Below, piece after piece: positions 1-7,505 of a DNA stretch of 64,000 nt. A program made the position numbers and the translations under genes. The DNA is taken from positions 54,404 to 118,403 of the forward strand of contig NZ_JAUSLG010000014.1 in assembly GCF_030646615.1 (NCBI RefSeq). Reading direction: 5' to 3'. Numbering within the stretch: position 1 is the first letter of the stretch; each line of letters starts with the position of its first letter. The notes under the pieces were generated by a model, which was not told where the DNA came from, searched no databases, and was given only the letters and a program-made list of their open reading frames with translations. The DNA comes from Phenylobacterium sp. GTDB taxonomy: Bacteria > Pseudomonadota > Alphaproteobacteria > Caulobacterales > Caulobacteraceae.

Positions 1-120
1 CACCTTCGCCGTGGCCTTGAGACGCCTGAGCAAGGCAGGCGTCGGCTGGTTGTCCAGGCCGCGCTGCTGGGTGGCGATCATTTCCTCCAGGGAAAAGTGC
101 GCCGAAAGCCATGTGGTCAT
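1..120 (-). CDS. Peptidase M15-type endolysin, N-terminal part
   Basis: The gene is cut by the window start. The 40 visible residues, beginning MTTWLSAHFSLEEMIATQQR, match the N-terminus of phage and Gram-negative M15 D,D-carboxypeptidase-like endolysins, which cleave peptidoglycan cross-links at lysis. The catalytic zinc-binding residues lie outside the window. It is the last gene seen in the minus-strand late cluster and follows two small membrane proteins, as expected for a lysis cassette. The frame was read directly from the sequence because it is too short for the ORF track. The family call rests only on the N-terminal motif and position. Confidence 0.65.
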   Translation of the reverse strand, partial: MTTWLSAHFSLEEMIATQQRGLDNQPTPALLRRLKATAKV

Positions 121-156
121 GGCCGACCTCCAGTTCATCGATCGATGGGAGAGGGC

Positions 157-405
157 TCAGGGCCGGTCGCGGCGCCCGGCGGCCACCAGCTTGGCCCAGT
201 CGGTCACCGTAGCCCCGGCGAGATAGAGCGTGCCCAGCACCACATTGGCGCCGATCAGGGCCAGGCCCAGCCACTTCAGGGCGACGGGGTCGTCCAGCCG
301 CAGGATGATCGCCGCAAGGCCGGCGAAATTGGCCCCACAGGCGCAGTAGGTGAAGATGCGGCGATAGAGCCACCGCACCTCGATGGGCGGCCGCGGCTCG
401 CTCAC
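157..405 (-). CDS. Small phage membrane protein, candidate holin
   Basis: This is an 82-residue protein with two hydrophobic segments (about residues 16-34 and 44-62) and charged ends, the usual shape of a class II holin. The GTG start at 405 makes a GTGA overlap with the stop of the upstream gene, which is why the longer ORF-track start at 468 was rejected. It lies directly before the M15 endolysin. Holin function is inferred from topology and position only; a general phage membrane protein is equally compatible. Confidence 0.5.
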   Translation of the reverse strand: MSEPRPPIEVRWLYRRIFTYCACGANFAGLAAIILRLDDPVALKWLGLALIGANVVLGTLYLAGATVTDWAKLVAAGRRDRP

Positions 406-749
406 GGGCTGCTCGCCGGCTTCAGGCCCAGCCCCGCCAGAAAGGCGATCAGGCCGGTGGCCAGCCACGGCATGCTGCGGGCCAGCCAGGTCCAGAAGTC
501 GGCGGCCCCCGCGACCCGGTCACGCTGGCTTTCCAGCTGGTCGATGCGGCCCAGGGCCCCCTTCAGCTCGCCGCGTAGGCCCTCCACCAGCTTACCGGCC
601 TCCAGGGCCTCCAGCCGCGCCAGCCGCTCGCGCACATCGTCCATCTTGGCGGCCAGCCCTTCCAGCCGGGCGGTCTGGGCGGCCACATGTTCGCCGATCT
701 GCCGCAAGGCGACGATCTGGGCGTCTGCCATTTCCAACGCGCCAGTCAT
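402..749 (-). CDS. Phage coiled-coil membrane protein, lysis-cassette accessory candidate
   Basis: The 115-residue product has a long charged amphipathic stretch (about residues 10-80, heptad-like, likely coiled coil) and one hydrophobic segment near the C-terminus (about 94-110). The ATG at 749 overlaps the upstream stop in ATGA, supporting this start and translational coupling. Sitting between virion genes and the holin/endolysin pair, it could be a spanin-like or holin-associated protein, or a small virion membrane protein. No family is recognised with certainty. Confidence 0.5.
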   Translation of the reverse strand: MTGALEMADAQIVALRQIGEHVAAQTARLEGLAAKMDDVRERLARLEALEAGKLVEGLRGELKGALGRIDQLESQRDRVAGAADFWTWLARSMPWLATGLIAFLAGLGLKPASSP

Positions 750-1696
750 CCGGTCCCCGTCTTCGTAGGAAACATCGCTTTGCCCAAGCTGAAGATGTCG
801 CCCGCGATCCCGGTGGCCTGCGCCAGATTGTCGAGGAAGCTCGGCGTATCTGTCCGCGTCCCCGTCGTGCTGGACGTTCCCTCGGTCGTGGACCCGCGGA
901 ACAGCTCCAGGGGCAGCTTGGCCATGATGTCGGCCTGGCTGTTCAGGGCCGTATAGGGCGCCATCCGATAGGCCTGATCCACGCTCCGCGCCTGCGCGCC
1001 GATCGCCGCCTGGGTCGCCACGTCGTCCCGGTCGCTGGCCGCCCGGGATCCGGCCAGGCCGGCAAGACTGTTGGCCGCCTGCAGGCGCAGCGCGGCGTTC
1101 TGGGCGGCCAGCTGCGCATTCTGAGTCGAGGCCTGCTGCCGGCGATCGGCGTCCTGGCTGGCCAGAGCAGCGCTGGTGTTGAACATGCCGGCGAAGAGGT
1201 TGGACACCTGGGCGTTCCGCGCTCGGGCCAGCTCGCCTTCGGTGAGCGAGCGGGTGAGCGCCGCGCCGGAGCCGCCAAACGCGCCCTGCCCGGCCAGATC
1301 TAGCGCCTGGCTGGCCCGCGTGCGCCCGGCTTCAGCGTCGAAATCAGCGGTGGCCGCATCCACCACCTGGTTCCGATAGGGATTGTAATAGGCCTCGATC
1401 CCGTCCAGCAGGCTGGCGGACTGGACGCTGGGCGTTTCCTGCGCGGCCACGCCCCGCACCCAGTCGGCGGCCTCGTCATAGGCGAAGCCATAGCCGTTCA
1501 GACCAGCCGCGCCCCGCATCGCCTGCTGCTCCAGCCCGCTCAGGGGCGCGACCAGGCTATAGGGGTCCACTTGGCCCAGCTGGCTGACCCGGGCGCTCAG
1601 GCCCTGGACGCCATCGGTCACCCATTGGGGGTTGGTCGGCGTCACGGTCGCCCGTTCCGTCGTACTCGAACTCGTCTTCGTCTTCTTCTTGCCCAT
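746..1696 (-). CDS. Phage virion-associated protein, possible ejection protein
   Basis: This is a 316-residue protein starting MGKKKTKTSSST, rich in Ala, Gln and Ser with a long predicted helical middle and a low-complexity Thr/Ser C-terminus. The ORF track extends it to 2092 but those residues are an out-of-context extension; the ATG at 1696 shares one base with the upstream stop (TGATG). Its place after the gp10-like protein and before the lysis genes fits internal or ejection proteins of podoviruses, and the Ala/Gln-rich helical composition is compatible. There is no diagnostic motif, so the role is inferred from position. Confidence 0.5.
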   Translation of the reverse strand: MGKKKTKTSSSTTERATVTPTNPQWVTDGVQGLSARVSQLGQVDPYSLVAPLSGLEQQAMRGAAGLNGYGFAYDEAADWVRGVAAQETPSVQSASLLDGIEAYYNPYRNQVVDAATADFDAEAGRTRASQALDLAGQGAFGGSGAALTRSLTEGELARARNAQVSNLFAGMFNTSAALASQDADRRQQASTQNAQLAAQNAALRLQAANSLAGLAGSRAASDRDDVATQAAIGAQARSVDQAYRMAPYTALNSQADIMAKLPLELFRGSTTEGTSSTTGTRTDTPSFLDNLAQATGIAGDIFSLGKAMFPTKTGTG

Positions 1697-2052
1697 CACA
1701 GGCTCCTTCTCAGAATCTCGCCATGCCGCCGGTAGCCCAGGGCGCTCAGCACCCGCGCCCAGCCCGATCGGCCTTCGATGGTGACGCACACGCATCCCAG
1801 GCCCCGCGCCCAGGCCTCGACGCCCGGCCGCAGGGCCAGGATCGTGTCCAGCCGGCCCCCCGCCAGCCAGACGTGCAGGCTGCGGCCCTCTGGCCCCTCG
1901 ACGCATTGGGTGACCAGAGCCCCGCCCTCGCCAGCCCAGAGCTGCGCGTCTCCCGCCAGAATCTCGTCTCGCAGGGTCGCCTCGTCCCCATCCTCGGGGC
2001 GCAGGGCTGGCAGCAGCCAGCTGCGGCACGCCGCCCAGGTCTCCGCCCTCAC
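1696..2052 (-). CDS. Phage GNAT-like protein of unknown role
   Basis: A 118-residue protein starting at GTG 2052, which forms a GTGA overlap with the stop of the gp10-like gene. Its C-terminal half has the pattern hydrophobic strand, ALRPGVEAWARGLGC, then TIEGRSGWARVLSALGY, as in GNAT-fold proteins common in tails of short-tailed prophages of alphaproteobacteria. The acetyl-CoA loop is not clearly canonical, so catalysis is uncertain. It sits in the tail part of the late operon. The GNAT-like call comes from motif recall and needs a profile search. Confidence 0.5.
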   Translation of the reverse strand: MRAETWAACRSWLLPALRPEDGDEATLRDEILAGDAQLWAGEGGALVTQCVEGPEGRSLHVWLAGGRLDTILALRPGVEAWARGLGCVCVTIEGRSGWARVLSALGYRRHGEILRRSL

Positions 2053-3827
2053 CGCATGCCCGCCGGCGCGACATCGAACACCGGGCGGCCAATCCGCCCG
2101 CCGGTCGGCGAGCCCTGGCCGCTCAGCCGGACGCGGAACAGCCGACCGCTCGCGCGCACGTCCACCCGCTCGACGCCTGGCGCCAAGGGATAGGGGCCAT
2201 AGGTCCGGCTCTCCCCCTGGGGCTTCAGCCGAGTGCTCAGGCGCAGCGCGGCCGGCCCCGCCTGCCCAACCATGTCCGGCCACAACCCCCGCACCATCAG
2301 GGTCTGGTCCTCGCTCAGAAGCTGGTCGGCGCTCTCGATGAACCAGGTGAAGGCCCCGCCATCAGCCGAGCGGCCCCGTTCGTGCCAGAACACCTGGCCC
2401 CCGGGGGTCACGCCGATCGGATCCTGCTGCGGGCCGGCGTCCACAAAGGCGGTGCGGGCCATGACCCCCTTGGACCAGGACCCATCACCCAGGCAGACCG
2501 CCAAGTATCGGCTGTTCTCATTGCCATCACGGGCGTCGGGATAGTCGAAACGGATCTCGTCATAGATGCTGATGGAGGTCGCCGTGATCTTGTCACCCTG
2601 GGCGCTGGCCAGGTTCTGGGCCATCTCGTCACGGATCGGGCACGGGATGATCTGCACAGCTCCACCCAAGGCGTAGCTGCGAAACTGCAGGTCCGGCGCC
2701 AGCCACACCGCCTGCGAGCCGGCGACCGCAAAGGCGTTCGGCCCGATCAGGCCGCAATGCTCACCCACCGGATCGAACCGCCAGGGCTGGTTCAGCGCGC
2801 CAACGAAGGTTCCGACGAACAGCCGGTCCGAGGTCCAGACCAGGATGAACTGTCCGGCCACACTAGCCCCGACGATGCGCCCGCCGCCGGCCAGGACATA
2901 TTCCCGCGCTGTGGTGTGGCCCGCGGTGATCCACTCATCGGCCCGCCTCACCCCGCTATGGCGAATGCACAGCGGGTTGAAGACACCGGAAACTTCCTCG
3001 TTACAGCCCAGGGCGAAAATTTGGTCGGTGTGCGAGACCAGCGACGCGGTGATTTGAGCCGGCGCATTCGCCAGCGGCGCGGCTGCAGCGTCCGTGTCAT
3101 TGGCCCACGCATAGAGGGCTCCGCCCCGGGGACTGGCGATCAGCCGCTCACCGAAGGCCGAAAGACTCCAGGTCCGCGGGAAATAGTCCGCCGACGAGGG
3201 CGAGGAGTAGGCGCCGGTTGAATAGGCCCCGGTGCCGTATCCCTGGCCCCCCGTGCCGTCGATCGCCCCGGCCCCGAAGGGCGCCTGGGGCGCGACAACC
3301 ACGGCCGGGCCACCACCGGTCGCGCTCGATGCGGCCGCCGACATGGCGTCATAGGTGAAGTGATCGGCGTCGATCACCGTGACCGACGCCTCTTCGATGT
3401 TCGGCGTCATCCCGCCCAGGTTCGCTGCGCCGGACACATCGACCAGATCGCCGTCGGCCAGCCCGTGCCCAGCCATGGTGACGCTCACCGTGGCCTCGCC
3501 CTCGCCGACCGACAGGGGGTCGACGCCCAGGGCCCGGGCCGGCTGCGCCAGTTCCGGCGTGATGTCGTGCAGGCCCCCGCCGATCCAAACCTGCAAGGCG
3601 TTGTGAGCGCCGAATGCGACGTTCAGCACCGCGGCGTTGTCCGTCCAGGCGAAGACCTTGCGGCAGACACCGGCCAGCAGCTCGCTGGTCAGGCCCTCCC
3701 AACCCCCGACGACTTGGGGTCGCCCCCGCCAGAACCGCACATTGGAGCCGTCCGCCCAGCGGCCCGCGACCGCGAACGAGGTATCGTCCCCCACCAGCCC
3801 CGGCGGAATATCGAGAGGTATTCTCAT
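2049..3827 (-). CDS. gp10-like phage stabilisation (tail hub) protein
   Basis: This 592-residue protein starts MRIPLDIPPGLVGDDTSF and carries the N-terminal pattern FAVAGRWADGSNVRFWRGRP, typical of P22 gp10-like packaged-DNA stabilisation proteins and tubular tail protein B. These form the beta-propeller hub under the portal that seals packaged DNA. The length agrees with the family. ATG 3827 is preferred over GTG 3830 because AGGGG lies 8 nt upstream of it. Downstream frames overlap by 3-4 nt. It is the first tail gene below the fibre and hydrolase-remnant region. Confidence 0.7.
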   Translation of the reverse strand: MRIPLDIPPGLVGDDTSFAVAGRWADGSNVRFWRGRPQVVGGWEGLTSELLAGVCRKVFAWTDNAAVLNVAFGAHNALQVWIGGGLHDITPELAQPARALGVDPLSVGEGEATVSVTMAGHGLADGDLVDVSGAANLGGMTPNIEEASVTVIDADHFTYDAMSAAASSATGGGPAVVVAPQAPFGAGAIDGTGGQGYGTGAYSTGAYSSPSSADYFPRTWSLSAFGERLIASPRGGALYAWANDTDAAAAPLANAPAQITASLVSHTDQIFALGCNEEVSGVFNPLCIRHSGVRRADEWITAGHTTAREYVLAGGGRIVGASVAGQFILVWTSDRLFVGTFVGALNQPWRFDPVGEHCGLIGPNAFAVAGSQAVWLAPDLQFRSYALGGAVQIIPCPIRDEMAQNLASAQGDKITATSISIYDEIRFDYPDARDGNENSRYLAVCLGDGSWSKGVMARTAFVDAGPQQDPIGVTPGGQVFWHERGRSADGGAFTWFIESADQLLSEDQTLMVRGLWPDMVGQAGPAALRLSTRLKPQGESRTYGPYPLAPGVERVDVRASGRLFRVRLSGQGSPTGGRIGRPVFDVAPAGMR

Positions 3828-3843
3828 CACATTTTCCCCTGGC

Positions 3844-3849
3844 TAGAAT
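3844..3849 (+). promoter_or_regulatory. -10-like box of plus-strand cargo gene (leaderless type)
   Basis: TAGAAT lies exactly 6 nt before the ATG at 3856, so transcription would begin at or next to the start codon. No Shine-Dalgarno precedes that ATG. The same geometry recurs before the plus-strand genes at 4255 and 9346. A -35 element is not obvious. Confidence 0.4.
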
Positions 3850-3855
3850 TGGGCC

Positions 3856-4179
3856 ATGGAAGCCAAGCGCTATTTCGTGCCGACGCCCTACGGTGAGGTG
3901 TCCTTGGTCTTCGCGCCAAAACCGCGCGAAGAGGTTGTCGTGATCATCCACGGCGCAGGCCGCCGTGCGTTCCAGCTACGGTCCTGGCTCGCCTACGACG
4001 CGGTGCGGGCGGAACTCCCTGGCCATGACCAGGGCCCTGAAATGGCTGGCCTTGGGAACACTCTGCGGCACACGCCGGACAGGGCGGCTCAGTCTGACGC
4101 TCACCCGCTGATGGTCTGGGCAATGCCGCGCCATAACCCGCCGTTGGACTCGTCACGCCACCGACCAGCGGAGACGTAG
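3856..4179 (+). pseudogene. Truncated alpha/beta-hydrolase remnant (copy 1)
   Basis: The first 60 or so residues read as the start of an alpha/beta hydrolase: a beta-strand pair, an oxyanion segment VVVIIHGAGRRA and an AELPGHDQGPE loop equivalent to HLPGHGVSE of the next gene. After about residue 62 the frame no longer resembles a hydrolase and has neither nucleophile elbow nor catalytic His. It lies on the plus strand within a minus-strand late operon and directly before a second, longer copy. It is probably the leftover of a duplicated or replaced cargo gene. The first part is well supported; the end coordinate is simply the ORF end. Confidence 0.55.
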
Positions 4180-4242
4180 GATGTGTCATCGCCAATCAGG
4201 CCGGGCGGATTTTGGGATATCCTAATCGGTCGCCCTCCAAGC

Positions 4243-4248
4243 TATAGT
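4243..4248 (+). promoter_or_regulatory. -10-like box of hydrolase cargo gene (leaderless type)
   Basis: TATAGT stands 6 nt before ATG 4255. There is no Shine-Dalgarno, so a leaderless transcript is expected. This matches the arrangement at 3844 and 9333. Confidence 0.4.
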
Positions 4249-4254
4249 GCGGCG

Positions 4255-4932
4255 ATGGACGCTCTGCGACACACCGCTGTGGAGACCCGGCTAGGGCCGG
4301 TATGGTTTTCGGCTGGCCCGATGCAGGCGGGGCCTGCAGTATTTCTGCTCCACGGCGCCATTAGGTCGGCGGCGACTGTTCAGCACATGATGGATCTCGT
4401 GCCGAACTGCGTTCTAGGCCATCTACCGGGACACGGCGTATCTGAACTTGCCGATCAGAGCGTTGACGGATGGTCGAAGGCGTTCGCGGTCGCCGCGGCC
4501 ACCTATTTTAAGGGCCGATCCGTGGTTCTCGCTGGCGAATCGCTGGATGCTATCATTTCCCTTGGCATGGGCCGCTTCCGCCTGCCCCCGTTTCGCTGCG
4601 TTGTGGCGATTGCCCCCCCTCGCCCCGGCATGGCCGGTTCGACGAGCCGCCATCGCAGAACCCATGGCCACCATGATGAAGGCGCCACTACATCACATCT
4701 TTGAGGCCCCCAATTGCCGGTGACGCTTCTAGTGGGAAGCGAGCCGTTGGAGCCTGAGCGGGTCGTCGCACGGACGCCTTCCGTGGTGTCGGCGGCCGAT
4801 AGGGCAACCCTGTACCCTCTCGTCATCGACGGCGGCCATGACCTGTTGTCACAAAAACCAGAGGCGTGTGCTCGCGTGCTACGCCAGACGACTGAGAACA
4901 TAGATCAGCCGACCTACGCCACCAATGCCTGA
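4255..4932 (+). pseudogene. Alpha/beta hydrolase with two compensating frameshifts (copy 2)
   Basis: ATG 4255 opens a hydrolase with the oxyanion motif LLHG (residues 31-34), a LPGHG loop and a nucleophile elbow GESLD near Ser96, in which the usual final Gly is Asp. At about 4612-4625, next to a C7 run, the coherent reading moves to frame +2 (RAAIAEPMATMMKAP). At about 4705-4711, next to a C5 run, it returns to frame +1 (LPVTLLVGSEPLE), ending with the catalytic-His region GGHDLLSQKP. The original frame hits TGA at 4702. Both shifts sit at homopolymers, so assembly error is possible; otherwise the gene is broken. The 3' end overlaps the convergent fibre gene by 54 nt. Confidence 0.6.
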
Positions 4933-5514
4933 CGGGCCACCGCCGTCACTACCGCCCGCCCCGGCGCCGGGTGCGCCGCCAGCGCCCGACCCGGTTCCAT
5001 AAGCCGACCCGGCGCCGCCAACGAAATCGGTGAAGTTGCTGTACTCGCTGAGCGAAGGCGCTGGGGCGCCGGCGCTATTGTTTGTCCCGGAGGCAGTGCC
5101 ATGCTTGTTGATAAGGCCGCCCGACGCCAGGCCGCCAGCCCCCGTAGCTTTCCCGCCGCCGGCCGTGACAATTAGCCCCGTTGGAAGCCTTACCCAGGTG
5201 TCGCCACCATCGGAACCGGGGTTTGGAGCCGCAGTCTGTGAACTCCCTCCAGCCCCAACCACATACGGCACACGCTGGCCGGGTCGCAGCTTAGCGATCG
5301 CCACCGATGCCGCGCCAGAGCCGCCGCCCCGGTTGCTGTTGGCCTGGACGGAGCCAGAAGCGCCGGCACCCCAAAGAAACGCCTGAAGCACACAGCCTTC
5401 GGTAGCCAGAATTTCCCCGGTGCCCGCGCTGGTTACGCGCTTAATGGACAAGACCTCGAAACGCGCGCCCCCCTCGCGCCGAGGCTGCTCGCCCCTCGGT
5501 CCGTACGCCGCCAT
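4879..5514 (-). CDS. Glycine-rich phage tail fibre/tip protein
   Basis: The N-terminal 70 residues are a short beta-rich adaptor; the remainder is dominated by Gly, Ser and Ala, with segments such as GGAGSAYGTGSGAGGAPGAG. Such glycine-rich blocks form the receptor-facing tip of some phage fibres. ATG 5514 shares a base with the upstream stop (TGATG); GTG 5517 would give a GTGA overlap and is an alternative. It lies with the tail genes and probably belongs to the host-recognition apparatus. Receptor binding is inferred from composition and context. Confidence 0.6.
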   Translation of the reverse strand: MAAYGPRGEQPRREGGARFEVLSIKRVTSAGTGEILATEGCVLQAFLWGAGASGSVQANSNRGGGSGAASVAIAKLRPGQRVPYVVGAGGSSQTAAPNPGSDGGDTWVRLPTGLIVTAGGGKATGAGGLASGGLINKHGTASGTNNSAGAPAPSLSEYSNFTDFVGGAGSAYGTGSGAGGAPGAGAGGSDGGGPSGIGGVGRLIYVLSRLA

Positions 5515-5942
5515 CACGGCAACGGGGAGTAGGAGCCGCCCGAGGCGCGGCAGACGATCCCGTCGGCGACCGTGACGCCGATGGCGAAGGACAGGCCCTC
5601 GCCTGGATGCAGGAACAGCGGGTCCTCCTCACTGAGGCTGAACGGCGTGCGGGCGTTCGCTACGGTTCCGCTCGCCGCCACATCCGGCAACAGGACGCTG
5701 TCGATCAGCACGTGAACCGCGCCGACCGTCCGGTACAGCTGACAGTTCACCGCCGAGGTCGGATCGGCCCGGGCGATGGCGTAGATCCGGGTCAGCCGCA
5801 TCCCCTGGGGGTTGTCCCCCGGCGGGATCAGTTCGACCGCCTGGGTCGGGGTGTCGAAGTCCGTGTTGGCCGCCGTCGCGACGGCCGTATAGGCCACCGG
5901 ACTCTGCACGGCGATGTAGGCGTTGGTGGCGATGGCGCTCAT
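5514..5942 (-). CDS. Phage tail-associated protein, unknown
   Basis: This is a 142-residue, mostly beta protein with no transmembrane segment, located between two tail-associated genes. GGAG 7 nt before ATG 5942 supports the start, and its stop overlaps the start of the glycine-rich fibre. The segment LFLHPGEGLSFAIGVTVADG resembles small beta-sandwich accessory proteins of fibres. No Pfam-level family was recognised. A fibre base or chaperone-like role is possible from position only. Confidence 0.5.
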   Translation of the reverse strand: MSAIATNAYIAVQSPVAYTAVATAANTDFDTPTQAVELIPPGDNPQGMRLTRIYAIARADPTSAVNCQLYRTVGAVHVLIDSVLLPDVAASGTVANARTPFSLSEEDPLFLHPGEGLSFAIGVTVADGIVCRASGGSYSPLP

Positions 5943-5951
5943 GGGCTCTCC

Positions 5952-6557
5952 TCAACCGAAATAGGTCAGGCCGGCCGCGCGCCAGTCGGCCGCGGCGGCG
6001 CGTTGGATCTGATCGTGGGCGTAGTCGGGAAGGCTGGTGACCAGGCTCCAGCCGGCGTCGTCGCCGTTGGTGGCCACCACCTTGCCGGCGTTGCCGGTCT
6101 GGGCCGGCAGGGCGCCGGCGTTGTAGCTCCAGGCCACGGCCTCCACATAGGCCTTCAGGGTCAGGCCGCCGACGCCCAAGGTGAAGACATTGGTCCCGTC
6201 GCAGGCGGCCAGGGTCACGTCCTGGCTGTCGACCACAGCCGTGATTCCCGCCCCCGTGGTCAGGGTCACCGGTCCGCTGGCGGCGTTGCGCACCAGGTAG
6301 ATCTTGCTGGCCGCAGGCAGGGTCACTGTGGCTGGGCCGGCGCCGGAAAAGTCCAGCATGGCCCGCCCGGCCTCGTCGTCGCCGACATTGGCGCTGGTCA
6401 GCACATGATCGCCTTCCAGCACGATGGCGCTGCGCCCGGCGATCGCCTGGTCCAACCGGTCGATGACCGCGTTCAGCCGCGGCGCGCCCCAGGTGTTCAG
6501 GTTCTCCCCGGCCGCCTGCATCTCCAGGCGCAGGGAGGGGGTGTAGGTCGAAGGCAT
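5952..6557 (-). CDS. Phage tail fibre-like structural protein
   Basis: A 201-residue protein starting MPSTYTPSLRLEMQAAGENL, an N-terminal signature seen in fibre or appendage proteins of many alphaproteobacterial prophages (recalled, not searched). The middle is a beta-rich repetitive region and the C-terminus, PDYAHDQIQRAAAADWRAAG, is helical. ATG 6557 shares a base with the stop of the preceding small gene, so the genes are translationally coupled. It probably links the tail hub with the fibre genes just downstream. Confidence 0.6.
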   Translation of the reverse strand: MPSTYTPSLRLEMQAAGENLNTWGAPRLNAVIDRLDQAIAGRSAIVLEGDHVLTSANVGDDEAGRAMLDFSGAGPATVTLPAASKIYLVRNAASGPVTLTTGAGITAVVDSQDVTLAACDGTNVFTLGVGGLTLKAYVEAVAWSYNAGALPAQTGNAGKVVATNGDDAGWSLVTSLPDYAHDQIQRAAAADWRAAGLTYFG

Positions 6558-6796
6558 CAGAGGATAGCTCCCGTGTCTTGCCGCACCCAGGCGCTCCCGT
6601 TCGAGACCGCCAGGGTCGAAAGGTCGGCCACCAGGACCAGGGTCTGCGGCCAGGCCTTGGCCGGCGGCAGATCGGCGGCGTCGCAGGCGAAGATCCGCGT
6701 CGGCGCCCCGGGCTCACGCAGGACTCGCACCGCCTCCACCAGTTCGCCCACCAACGGCCGCAAGGCCGGTGGAACATCCGGGCCTACGGTCAGCAT
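6557..6796 (-). CDS. Small phage protein, unknown
   Basis: The 79-residue product, beginning MLTVGPDVPPALRPLVGELV, has a helical first half and a beta-rich second half ending SNGSAWVRQDTGAIL. That ending recalls the short beta segment often found at fibre attachment points. ATG 6796 overlaps the stop of the adaptor gene by 7 nt. Its place between adaptor and fibre genes makes a tail-assembly role likely, but no family is recognised. Confidence 0.5.
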   Translation of the reverse strand: MLTVGPDVPPALRPLVGELVEAVRVLREPGAPTRIFACDAADLPPAKAWPQTLVLVADLSTLAVSNGSAWVRQDTGAIL

Positions 6797-7413
6797 GTGA
6801 TCGCCTCCCGCCGCGGCAGGTCCGTGACCAGGGTCGCCATTCCGTGCCGCCGGGCGTCGGCGGCGCGGGCCTGGGCCAGCGCCATCTCAAACCGGGCGTT
6901 GAAGTGGCCGGCCATCTCCCCGTCCCGCAGATAGGGGCAGGCCTCGGCCAGGGCGGCGAACAGATAGAGGTCCGGGTGCTCGGCCAGGACCGCATTGCTC
7001 GGCGCCTCGGCGCCGAGCGCCAGCCGCCCCACCTGCCGCAACACGAAACTGGTCTCCTGATCGCAGGGCCGCTCCAGCACGATCGCTCGACCCTCCAGGC
7101 TCCAATAGTTTGGCCGGCCGCCCACATCGCTCCGCGGCAGCAGGCCGGCCGGGCGGTAGCGCATGGGCGCGCGCAACGCTCCGTCCTCCCGCCACAGGCC
7201 GAGCGCCTCGCGGCAGTCGGCCGGCAGGTCCAGGCTCCTCGCCCCGGGAGGCGCCACCAGACTGGCCTCGGACTCCATCACCGCCAGCCGTAGCTCGCGG
7301 TTCATCCGCGCCTCGGCCAGGGTGATGAAGTCGCCCGCCCGCCCGGCCAGGTCGCTCCGCTCCAGCCAGTCGGCCACGGCGGTCTTCAGGTCGTCATAGG
7401 TCATGAGCGCCAT
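6790..7413 (-). CDS. Phage head-tail adaptor (gp4/tail tubular A type)
   Basis: The 207-residue product, starting MALMTYDDLKTAVADWLERSD, has the helical N-terminus (GDFITLAEARMNRELRL) and central loop typical of podoviral adaptors that plug under the portal. The C-terminal helix carries many Ala, Arg and Glu residues. GGAGGAGGG just upstream of ATG 7413 is a strong Shine-Dalgarno. Position directly after the coat protein is as expected. Family assignment is from pattern recognition and order. Confidence 0.65.
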   Translation of the reverse strand: MALMTYDDLKTAVADWLERSDLAGRAGDFITLAEARMNRELRLAVMESEASLVAPPGARSLDLPADCREALGLWREDGALRAPMRYRPAGLLPRSDVGGRPNYWSLEGRAIVLERPCDQETSFVLRQVGRLALGAEAPSNAVLAEHPDLYLFAALAEACPYLRDGEMAGHFNARFEMALAQARAADARRHGMATLVTDLPRREAITC

Positions 7414-7434
7414 GCGCCCTCCTCCCTGCCAGAC

Positions 7435-7465
7435 GGGCGGCGGCGGGCCAGGCCCCCGCCGCCCC
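7435..7465 (-). terminator. GC-rich hairpin between coat and adaptor genes
   Basis: GGGCGGCGGCGGGCC and GGCCCCCGCCGCCCC form a long imperfect inverted repeat downstream of the coat gene. No T-tract follows on the minus strand. It could attenuate transcription or protect the 3' end of the coat message, allowing coat protein to be made in excess over tail proteins. Confidence 0.4.
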
Positions 7466-7505
7466 GGTTCGTGTCACCCCCATTCTCGTCGAACGGCGGG
7501 TGGGC

